From an uncultured bacterium (GTDB taxonomy: Bacteria > Verrucomicrobiota > Lentisphaeria > Victivallales > Victivallaceae), in assembly GCA_900551245.1 (NCBI GenBank), contig URVC01000040.1, forward strand, positions 1 to 38,819: a DNA stretch of 38,819 nt, in the 5' to 3' direction. Both the position numbers and the translations under genes were made by a program. The notes under the pieces were generated by a model, which saw nothing but the letters and a program-made list of their open reading frames with translations, was not told the origin of the DNA and did no database searches. Shown one piece after another: positions 32,560-38,819 of the stretch. How positions within the stretch are numbered: position 1 is the first letter of the stretch; the number at the start of each line of letters is the position of its first letter.

Positions 32560-33438
32560 TCACCTCGTTTCGCGGACCAGTTCGCCCGCATGATAGGAAC
32601 TCCGCACCAGAGGAGCACTCGCCACCGCCCGGAATCCCAGTTCACGGGCGAACGCGCCGAACGCCTCGAACTCCGCCGGCGTCACGTAGCGCGCCAGCGG
32701 CCAGTGCGCCGCCGACGGCGGCAGATACTGCCCGATCGTCACGATCGAGACCCCCGCCTCCCGCAGGTCGCGAAGCGTCCGGCGCACCTCTTCGTCGCTC
32801 TCGCCCAGCCCCAGCATCAACCCGGACTTCACCGGAATCCCCTCCCCCGCGGAGGCGGCGAAGCGCAGCACCTCCAGCGTGCGGCGGTAGGTCGCCCGGG
32901 TGCGGATTTCCGAAGAGAGCCATTCGACCGTCTCGACGTTGTGGTTGAACACCGCCGGCCGCGCCTCCAGCACCCGCCGGATCGCGTTTTCGTCGCCGTT
33001 GAAATCGGGGGTGAGCACCTCGGTCTCCGCCTCCGGCAGACGGCGGCGGAGCTCCTCGATCACGGCGGCGAAACATCCGGCGCCGCCGTCGGGGAGATCG
33101 TCACGGGTGACGCTGGTGACCACCACGTAACGGAGTTTGAGCCGCACCGCCGCCTCCGCCAGCCGGACCGCTTCATCCGGCTCCGGGGGTTCCGGGTGCG
33201 GATCGTGACCGATCGCACAGAATTTGCAGTTGCGCGTACAGTTGCGCCCCATGATGAGAAAGGTCGCGGTACCGTGGCAGAAGCATTCGCCGAGATTGGG
33301 GCACATCGCCCCGGAACAGACCGTATTGAGCCGGAGATCCTGTAAAATCGCACTCACTTCGCCGGCGCCGTTGGCGCCGACCCGCACCCGGATCCACTCC
33401 GGCAGCCGCGGCCGGACCGGTTTACCCTCACCCTGCAT
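32560..33438 (-). CDS. lipA: Lipoyl synthase
   Basis: The 292-aa radical SAM enzyme inserts two sulfurs into protein-bound octanoyl groups to make lipoyl. It has the auxiliary [4Fe-4S] triad (Cys about 41, 46, 52), the radical SAM triad in CTRNCKFC (about 67, 71, 74) and the C-terminal RSSYHAGE motif. Lipoyl is needed by pyruvate and 2-oxoglutarate dehydrogenases and glycine cleavage. No lipB or lplA is next to it. The upstream neighbour is a KAS gene (45-base gap), whose chain-elongation product could feed octanoyl supply, but that is only inference. Confidence 0.95.
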   Translation of the reverse strand: MQGEGKPVRPRLPEWIRVRVGANGAGEVSAILQDLRLNTVCSGAMCPNLGECFCHGTATFLIMGRNCTRNCKFCAIGHDPHPEPPEPDEAVRLAEAAVRLKLRYVVVTSVTRDDLPDGGAGCFAAVIEELRRRLPEAETEVLTPDFNGDENAIRRVLEARPAVFNHNVETVEWLSSEIRTRATYRRTLEVLRFAASAGEGIPVKSGLMLGLGESDEEVRRTLRDLREAGVSIVTIGQYLPPSAAHWPLARYVTPAEFEAFGAFARELGFRAVASAPLVRSSYHAGELVRETR

Positions 33439-33483
33439 CGAATGCCTTTCCCGGCAGGCGGCGCACCGCGTCGCCCCGCCCGC

Positions 33484-34716
33484 TTATCTGCCGCAGTCGG
33501 AAATCACGATCGCCGCATTCGACCCGCCGAACGCGAAGCTGTTCGACAGCCCGTGCCGGATTGTCGTGCCGGTGCGGCATTCGCGGACGAGATCCGCCCA
33601 GGCGAATTCCGGATCGGGATTCTCCAGATTGATCGACGGCGAAATGAAGTGACGCTCCAGCATCAGCGAGGTGAAGATCACCTCCGCCGCGCCGGTCGCG
33701 CCGACCATGTGACCGGTCTGCGACTTGGTGCTGTTGATCGCCGCCTTGTCGCCGATCACCCGGCGGATGGCGTCGAGTTCGACCGGATCCCCCACCGGAG
33801 TACCGGTGCCGTGGGTATTGACGTAACCGATGTCCGCCGCGCTCAGACCGGCGTCGGCGATCGCGTCGCGCATCACCGCCGCGGACGCGGCGGCATCCGG
33901 CACAACCATGTCGTGCGCATTGCTGTTGGAGGCGACGCCGGAAATTTCGCTGATCGGCCGCACACCGCGCGCCCGGCAGCTGCGTTCGGACTCCAGCACC
34001 ACATAGGCCGCGCCCGCCGCCAGCACGAAACCGTCGCGGTCACGGTCGAAGGGACGGCTCGCCAGCTGCGGCGTCTCATTGTATTTGCGCGACAGCGCCC
34101 GGCAGGCGCAGAAACCGAGCGCCTGCACCCAATCGATCTGTTCGGCGCCGCCGGCGAGCACGATGTCATACTGCCCGGAACGGATCAGCCGGGTGCCGAC
34201 CATGATCGAAATCGCACTGCTGGCGCACGCGGCGGAAATGTCGTAGGATTCCCCGGTAATTCCAAAAATGAGCGAGAGGTTGGAGATCGCCGACGACGGC
34301 ATCACCCGCGGCACCGAATAGGGACTCACATTGCGCAGGCGGTAGTCGCTGCAGATGTAGCCATCCGCCTCGTTGAAGACTTCGACGTAGTTTCCGCCGG
34401 CGACGCCGCCGATGATGGCAATCCGCCGTTCGCGCAGCTCCTCCAGCGGCAGGCCCGCCTCGGCGAACGCCTCCTGCGCGGCGATGACCGACATGACGCC
34501 GACCGGGGGACAGAAGCGCAGTTTCTTGCGGTCGATGAGTTCGGTCTCCAGCGGCCCGTCGATCAGCCCGCCGACCTCGCAGCTGAGTTTATGCTCGACG
34601 AAGTCCGGCACCTGAACGATTCCGCATTTTCCGGCCCGAAGCGCCGCCTCATTCGCCGCCAGATTGTTTCCAATCGGCGTGATCAACCCGCGTCCTGTGA
34701 TAAAAGCTCTTTCCAT
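33484..34716 (-). CDS. Beta-ketoacyl-ACP synthase (KAS I/II, FabF-like)
   Basis: The 410-aa thiolase-fold enzyme condenses malonyl-ACP with acyl-ACP in fatty-acid synthesis. The catalytic triad is present: Cys about 164 (DISAACASSAIS), His about 302 (THGTGTPVGD) and His about 336 (KSQTGHMVGATGAAE). FabB and FabF are hard to separate by eye, so no symbol is given. The start is ATG 34716 because homologous sequence (ERAFITGRGLITPIG) begins there; the longer frame adds 18 odd residues. It is the first gene of a group with lipA and the LOG-family gene. I find no convincing promoter in 34717-34893 on this strand. Confidence 0.9.
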   Translation of the reverse strand: MERAFITGRGLITPIGNNLAANEAALRAGKCGIVQVPDFVEHKLSCEVGGLIDGPLETELIDRKKLRFCPPVGVMSVIAAQEAFAEAGLPLEELRERRIAIIGGVAGGNYVEVFNEADGYICSDYRLRNVSPYSVPRVMPSSAISNLSLIFGITGESYDISAACASSAISIMVGTRLIRSGQYDIVLAGGAEQIDWVQALGFCACRALSRKYNETPQLASRPFDRDRDGFVLAAGAAYVVLESERSCRARGVRPISEISGVASNSNAHDMVVPDAAASAAVMRDAIADAGLSAADIGYVNTHGTGTPVGDPVELDAIRRVIGDKAAINSTKSQTGHMVGATGAAEVIFTSLMLERHFISPSINLENPDPEFAWADLVRECRTGTTIRHGLSNSFAFGGSNAAIVISDCGR

Positions 34717-34851
34717 GAGTCCCCTGCAAACTGTTCGGCGAACCGCCTTGATATTACCGGTTTTTCGCAAAATCCGGGTTAATATAGACCTGCTTTCCGC
34801 CTTTTTCTACTGTGGAAAGATGAAAAATGTGTGGAATATTCAGGAGAATGG

Positions 34852-34860
34852 TGTTATATT
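34852..34860 (+). promoter_or_regulatory. Extended -10 promoter of the oppD-type gene (TGTTATATT)
   Basis: TG-T-TATATT is an extended -10 element with only a poor -35 (GTGGAA region). Transcription would begin near 34867, which excludes the GTG at 34831 as start codon of the ATPase gene. Confidence 0.5.
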
Positions 34861-34893
34861 CCTCAGCAGAAGACAGGAGAGGACCCGCAGCGG

Positions 34894-35901
34894 ATGGCAC
34901 TTCTTTCGGTAAACAACCTCAGAATCGACTTTCTTTCCGGCGACCGCCGCCTTCCGGTGGTCTCCGGCGTCTCCTTCTGCGTCGAGCGCGGGAAAATCCT
35001 CGCCCTGGTCGGGGAATCCGGCTGCGGAAAAAGCATCAGCTGTCTGGCGCTCACCCGCCTGCTGCCCACTCCGCCGGCCTTCCCCGCCGCCGATTCGGTC
35101 GAATTCGACACCGGGGAGGAGACGGTCGATCTCTTCCGGCTCTCCCCCCGGAAACTGCGGAAATTCCGCGGCGGCCGCATCGCCTACATCTTCCAGGAGC
35201 CATCGGTCTCGCTCAACCCGGTGTTCCGCATCGGCGCGCAGATCGCCGAAGTGATCGAGCTCCACCGCCCGGAGGTGACCGATGTGCGCGGCGAGGTGAT
35301 CGAGCTGCTCCGGCAGGTGGGGATTCCCGCGCCGGAGAGCAGAATCAACGCCTTCCCGCACGAACTTTCCGGCGGCATGCAGCAGCGGGTGATGATCGCC
35401 ATGGCGCTGGCGGGCAATCCGGAGCTTCTGATCGCCGACGAACCGACCACCGCGCTGGATGTCACCATTCAGGCGCAGATCCTCGAACTCATCGACCGTC
35501 TCCGCCGCGAGCGGAACATGGCGGTCATTCTGGTCACCCACAACCTCGGCATCGTCGCGCAGCTCGCCGACTTTGTCGCGGTCATGTACGCCGGGTGCCT
35601 GGTGGAGTACGCTCCGGCACGCGAACTCGTCGACCACCCCCGCCACCCCTACACCCGGGCCCTGCTCGCCGCGGTGCCGAAGCTGGGAGGCGGAGGAGGG
35701 AGGCTATCGACCATTCCGGGGCACGTCCCCTCGCCGGACGAGTTTCCGGCCGGCTGCCGCTTCAGCGACCGGTGCGCCCGGGCGAAATCGCTTTCTCCTG
35801 AACTCGCCGCCCGATGCCGCGACGAACGGCCGCCGCTCCGGGAGCTCTCCCCCGGGCACCGGTGCGCCTGCACGGCCCCCTTCCCCGAAGAAGAGGGTTG
35901 A
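34894..35901 (+). CDS. Oligo/dipeptide-type ABC transporter ATP-binding protein (OppD/DppD family), orphan
   Basis: The 335-aa ATPase has Walker A GESGCGKS (about 40-47), signature LSGGMQQR (about 158-165), Walker B LLIADE (about 178-183) and the OppD-type C-terminal extension with HPYTRALL and a four-Cys cluster (CRFSDRCARA, then two later Cys) that binds an iron-sulfur cluster in relatives. It couples ATP use to peptide or nickel uptake. No permease, binding protein or OppF partner is encoded next to it, so its membrane partners must lie elsewhere. The start at ATG 34894 follows a promoter and a GGAGAGG site (somewhat far, about 12 bases). The TPR protein and mutL follow. Confidence 0.9.
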   Translation: MALLSVNNLRIDFLSGDRRLPVVSGVSFCVERGKILALVGESGCGKSISCLALTRLLPTPPAFPAADSVEFDTGEETVDLFRLSPRKLRKFRGGRIAYIFQEPSVSLNPVFRIGAQIAEVIELHRPEVTDVRGEVIELLRQVGIPAPESRINAFPHELSGGMQQRVMIAMALAGNPELLIADEPTTALDVTIQAQILELIDRLRRERNMAVILVTHNLGIVAQLADFVAVMYAGCLVEYAPARELVDHPRHPYTRALLAAVPKLGGGGGRLSTIPGHVPSPDEFPAGCRFSDRCARAKSLSPELAARCRDERPPLRELSPGHRCACTAPFPEEEG

Positions 35902-35905
35902 GGCA

Positions 35906-36529
35906 ATGGAGAAGACATTCTTCTGCCTGCTCGGCGCGCTGACCGCCACCGCCGCCGCCACCGTCGCGGTCATCACCACCTACGATGCGCCGGTGACGCG
36001 GCCATCCGGAGACGTCACCGCCCGTCCGCGCATGATCTGGCAGCTCCGCACCCGGGCCAACAGTCTGATCGAATCCAAGAACTACCCGGCGGCCCTGCTG
36101 ATGTTGAACCGGCTCGCCCGCCTCGAACCGGAGAACGCCTCCATCCGGCGGCTTCTGGTGCGTGTCCTCTACGAGACGGGGCGGAACGACGATGCGATCC
36201 TGCTCTGCCGGGAACTCCTTGCCGGGAATCCGGACAACGCCACGACCCGCAACAACCTCGGCGTGCTTCTGGCGGCCGGCGGCAGTTTTGAAGCCGGCAT
36301 CAAGGAGCTGCTCAAAGCCCATACGCTCGCGCCGGAAAACGAATTCATCGACTACAATCTGAGCCGGGCCTACCGGGCGCTCGGCGACCTGCCGGAAGCC
36401 GAACGGTGCTATGCCCGGGCAAACCGCAGCCGAAAACAGACCCTGACCGTCGCTCCGCCGGACCTCATCGCCGTGCCCCGTTCCGACTGGCAGGCGCCCG
36501 GCGGCAACCAGGAGGAACCCGCCCCATGA
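35906..36529 (+). CDS. Signal-anchored TPR-repeat protein
   Basis: The 207-aa protein has an N-terminal membrane helix or signal (about 5-23) and at least three TPR-like repeats (about 48-155), e.g. NYPAALLMLNRLARLEPEN, NDDAILLCRELLAGNPDNA and SFEAGIKELLKAHTLAPEN, a scaffold for protein contacts, probably outside the cytoplasm. The C-terminus is Arg/Pro-rich. The ATG at 35906 lies 4 bases after the ATPase stop and after GAGGG. It overlaps mutL by ATGA. Its partner is unknown. Confidence 0.8.
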   Translation: MEKTFFCLLGALTATAAATVAVITTYDAPVTRPSGDVTARPRMIWQLRTRANSLIESKNYPAALLMLNRLARLEPENASIRRLLVRVLYETGRNDDAILLCRELLAGNPDNATTRNNLGVLLAAGGSFEAGIKELLKAHTLAPENEFIDYNLSRAYRALGDLPEAERCYARANRSRKQTLTVAPPDLIAVPRSDWQAPGGNQEEPAP

Positions 36530-38508
36530 GCAAAATCAAAGTGATGGATGAACAGCTCAGCAACCGGATTGCGGCCGGCGAGGTGATCGAACGGCCCGCG
36601 TCCGTGGTCAAGGAACTGGTGGAAAACGCCATCGACGCCGGCGCCACCCGGATCCGCATTGAAATCGAACGGGCCGGCTCGCGGCTGATCAGCGTCTCCG
36701 ACAACGGTTCGGGCATGGATGCCGACGACGTTCTGCTCTGCATTGAACCGCACGGCACCAGCAAGATCTTCTCCGCGGAGGACATCGACCGGATCACCAC
36801 GCTCGGCTTCCGCGGCGAAGCGCTCCCCTCGATCGCCTCGATCAGCCGGTTCACCATCCTCTCCCGCACCGCGGAGATGCTCGAAGGGACCCGGGTCCGA
36901 ATCGAAGGGGGCAGACTGCTCGAAGCGGCGCCCGCGGGCTGTGCGGTCGGCACCGTCATGCAGGTGCGCGACCTCTTCTTCAACACTCCGGCCCGGAAGA
37001 AATTTCTCAAATCCCCCGCCACCGAGGCGCACCACATCGAAGAGATGGTCGTCGCCCTGGCCCTTCCCCGCCCCGAAGTGGGCTTCGAACTGCGGATTGA
37101 CGGGCGGACGGCGTTCCACTCCCCCGCCGCGCCGACTCCGGAAGCGCGGCTGCGGGAACTCTTCGGCCGCGCCTTCGTCGACAACCTCTGGCCGGTCGAT
37201 CACACCGAATCCGGCATCACCATCACCGGTTTCACCGCCGCCCCGGGGTTCACGCGCAACTCCCGTCGGGAACAGCGGACCTTCGTCAACGGCCGCGCGG
37301 TCGAATCCGCCGCGATCTACCGGGGAATCCGGGAGGGATACGCGACGCTCGCCGAAAGCGGCAGATACGCGCCGGCGGTGCTGTTCCTCACCATCGCGCC
37401 GGAAGAGGTGGATGTCAACGTCCATCCGGCCAAGCGGGAGGTCCGTTTCAAACATGAATTCGCCATCACCCGGGCGGTGACCGCCGCGATTGGAAACGCG
37501 TTGAAGCGCTCGCGGGAAACGCCGCTGCCGTCGGTTCACGAAGCGGCGCTTCCGCTCGACGGGAAGGTGCCGCTCCGCCTGCTCCTGGACAGCGCCGGAG
37601 TCCAGTATCAACCGAAGGAGACCCGCCAGCCGACGCTGGATCTGGGGGAATCGTTTTCCGCCCCGGAGGATGCCCTGCCGGACGCGGCTCCGACCGAAAC
37701 GCTCTTTTTAACCGATCCCCCCGGGGAACGGATTACGCCGGACAGGGAACTTCCGCAGGAAGAGCCGGAGGACGCGGCTCCGCCAGTTGCCGAAGCCGCC
37801 GACCGGGAGCGGACTCTTCCCGCCAAAGCGCCCGAAGCGCTCCCAGAGAGCGACGCCCCCACCCCGGAAGAACATGCCGCCCCGCGCCAGCCGGTGCGCC
37901 TCTCCACGGCGGGGAGCGCGCAGTTCAACGGCGACTGGCCGGAGGAAATTCTGGGGATCCTCGATCACACCTACATTCTCGCTTCAGGGCGAAGCGGACT
38001 GGTGCTGATCGACCAGCACGCGGCGCATGAGCGGATCATGTTCGAACGTCTGCTGACGGAGGCCAAGACGGGAGCCGCTCCCACGCAGGCGCTGCTTCTG
38101 CCGCAGGTTCTGGAGCTGCCGCCGCCGATGCGGACTCTGCTGCTGCGCTACCGTAAACTCTTTGAAATGCTCGGATTCGACATCGAGCCGATGGGGAGCA
38201 ACACGGTGATGCTCAACGGCCTGCCCGCCTCCATGCCGACGCACCGGCCGCTGGAGGAGCTGATTCCGGACATGCTGCAGGAGCTGCTCGACAACCAGGG
38301 GGATAAAATTCCGGTGGAGCTCGAATATGTCGCGCGGGCCGCCTGCCGGGCGGCGATCAAAGCTCACGACGAACTCACGCCGGAGCTGGCGAAGGAGCTG
38401 TTGCGGCAGCTCAGGGAATGCCGGCAGGGCACCCTCTGCCCGCACGGGCGCCCGACGATGGTCACCCTCACCTACCGGGAAATTGAGAAACGGTTCGGCC
38501 GTCGCTGA
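36526..38508 (+). CDS. mutL: DNA mismatch repair protein MutL (endonuclease-type)
   Basis: The 660-aa protein couples mismatch recognition to strand nicking. The N-terminal GHKL ATPase has ELVENAIDAGA (about 30-40), DNGSGM (about 59-64) and GFRGEAL (about 94-100). The C-terminal dimerisation domain has the endonuclease motif DQHA(x2)E(x4)E (about 496-507) and CPHGRP (about 638-643), so it should cut DNA itself, as in methyl-independent repair. The linker (about 355-460) is acidic and Pro-rich. The ATG at 36526 overlaps the TPR stop as ATGA, with AGGAGG upstream. No mutS is in the window. Confidence 0.95.
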   Translation: MSKIKVMDEQLSNRIAAGEVIERPASVVKELVENAIDAGATRIRIEIERAGSRLISVSDNGSGMDADDVLLCIEPHGTSKIFSAEDIDRITTLGFRGEALPSIASISRFTILSRTAEMLEGTRVRIEGGRLLEAAPAGCAVGTVMQVRDLFFNTPARKKFLKSPATEAHHIEEMVVALALPRPEVGFELRIDGRTAFHSPAAPTPEARLRELFGRAFVDNLWPVDHTESGITITGFTAAPGFTRNSRREQRTFVNGRAVESAAIYRGIREGYATLAESGRYAPAVLFLTIAPEEVDVNVHPAKREVRFKHEFAITRAVTAAIGNALKRSRETPLPSVHEAALPLDGKVPLRLLLDSAGVQYQPKETRQPTLDLGESFSAPEDALPDAAPTETLFLTDPPGERITPDRELPQEEPEDAAPPVAEAADRERTLPAKAPEALPESDAPTPEEHAAPRQPVRLSTAGSAQFNGDWPEEILGILDHTYILASGRSGLVLIDQHAAHERIMFERLLTEAKTGAAPTQALLLPQVLELPPPMRTLLLRYRKLFEMLGFDIEPMGSNTVMLNGLPASMPTHRPLEELIPDMLQELLDNQGDKIPVELEYVARAACRAAIKAHDELTPELAKELLRQLRECRQGTLCPHGRPTMVTLTYREIEKRFGRR

Positions 38509-38529
38509 GGAAAAAATGTATTTTTTTCA
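38509..38529 (+). terminator. A/T hairpin after mutL
   Basis: GAAAAAAT and ATTTTTTC pair around a 2-base loop, followed by a short T-run. It is a weak hairpin, but is well placed to end the oppD-TPR-mutL unit before the tRNA promoter. Confidence 0.35.
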
Positions 38530-38539
38530 CGTTTTGAGC

Positions 38540-38567
38540 TTGCAAACGCCGATTCCCGGGGTATATT
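38540..38567 (+). promoter_or_regulatory. Promoter of the tRNA-Arg array (TTGCAA-N16-TATATT)
   Basis: TTGCAA (38540-38545) and TATATT (38562-38567) are 16 bases apart; transcription would start near 38574, about 16 bases before the first tRNA. Confidence 0.7.
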
Positions 38568-38589
38568 TAAAAACGTTGCATCAATACGT

Positions 38590-38666
38590 GCACCCATAGC
38601 TCAATTGGATAGAGCGTCTGGCTACGGACCAGAAGGTTAGGGGTTCAAATCCCTTTGGGTGTACCA
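38590..38666 (+). tRNA. tRNA-Arg(ACG), copy 1
   Basis: The 77-base gene folds as a full cloverleaf: 7-bp acceptor GCACCCA/TGGGTGT, D arm GCTC/GAGC, anticodon stem TCTGG/CCAGA, loop CTACGGA with anticodon ACG (Arg, normally A34 edited to inosine), 5-base variable loop, T arm with TTCAAAT, and an encoded CCA. Copies 2 and 3 follow with identical sequence and identical 11-base spacers. Confidence 0.97.
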
Positions 38667-38677
38667 TTTTTGTATCT

Positions 38678-38754
38678 GCACCCATAGCTCAATTGGATAG
38701 AGCGTCTGGCTACGGACCAGAAGGTTAGGGGTTCAAATCCCTTTGGGTGTACCA
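38678..38754 (+). tRNA. tRNA-Arg(ACG), copy 2
   Basis: Identical to copy 1 over all 77 bases, with the same encoded CCA and the same following spacer. Confidence 0.97.
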
Positions 38755-38765
38755 TTTTTGTATCT

Positions 38766-38819
38766 GCACCCATAGCTCAATTGGATAGAGCGTCTGGCTA
38801 CGGACCAGAAGGTTAGGGG
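38766..38819 (+). tRNA. tRNA-Arg(ACG), copy 3, cut by the window end
   Basis: The first 54 bases match copies 1 and 2 exactly, through the anticodon arm and into the T arm. The rest is outside the window. Confidence 0.9.

Larger units (their letters stand above)
38590..38819 (+). repeat. 88-bp tandem repeat of tRNA-Arg genes
   Basis: Two full units and 54 bases of a third run from 38590 to the window end with no visible difference between them. Each unit is a 77-base tRNA plus an 11-base spacer (TTTTTGTATCT). It may be a real gene amplification or an assembly artefact. Confidence 0.9.

Noticed and set aside
34717..34800. A promoter for the KAS gene
   Set aside because: TAATAT and TATATT occur, but neither has a well-spaced -35 box, so none is claimed.
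38590..38819. A CRISPR array at the window end
   Set aside because: The repeat units are full tRNA genes with identical short spacers, not repeats separated by unique spacers.

Overview
The window reads as GC-rich bacterial chromosome with short intergenic gaps and tightly packed operons on both strands. Gene content points to the PVC superphylum, most likely a Lentisphaeria/Victivallis-like member of Verrucomicrobiota. The main clues are a TIGR04073-type exosortase-associated protein, a bacterial family B DNA polymerase, SPFH proteins clustered with a P1B ATPase, and a DksA/TraR-lspA-nnr operon. This placement is an inference from gene content. No phage, insertion sequence, CRISPR array or rRNA was seen.

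Region 1 (1-1625): rsmI and an RsuA/RluB-type pseudouridine synthase, both rRNA-modifying enzymes, diverge from each other. Region 2 (1600-14131, minus strand) is the most unusual part. It is an apparent nine-gene operon read from right to left: a 7-TM SPFH protein, an HflC-like SPFH protein, an HflK-like SPFH protein, a P1B metal ATPase with a His/Cys-rich tail, an ABC-2 ATPase, its permease, a large unrecognised exported or anchored protein, a CNNM/CBS transporter-like protein and a lipoprotein. Gaps are 3-49 bases, and three junctions are 4-base ATGA overlaps. It looks like a membrane-microdomain and metal-transport machine of unknown function.

Region 3 (14400-18300): an MraZ-like regulator outside any division cluster is followed by a tiny membrane protein. 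Facing them is a minus-strand operon (rfbG, GT2 glycosyltransferase, cyclophilin) for surface sugars and protein folding. Next comes a monocistronic 63-aa gene with a near-consensus promoter and a textbook terminator. Region 4 (18390-24145, minus): a dksA-like/lspA/nnr operon, ychF, the TIGR04073 gene and psd (phosphatidylserine decarboxylase).

Region 5 (24429-26769, plus): csoR and a second P1B ATPase form a metal-efflux unit. An ATACCC-rich element lies exactly in the spacer of the ATPase promoter. Region 6 (26796-34716): rnr (minus) diverges from panB and the family B polymerase (plus), which converge on a minus-strand group of KAS, lipA and a LOG-family gene. Region 7 (34894-38819, plus): an orphan OppD-type ATPase, a TPR protein and mutL, then an array of identical tRNA-Arg(ACG) genes with an 88-base period. 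The array runs off the window end.

Many start codons were moved inward from the longest open frame using ribosome-binding sites, signal peptides or promoters; the reasons are given per gene. Visible promoters favour TTGCAA/TTGAAA -35 boxes and TATATT/TATAGT -10 boxes.
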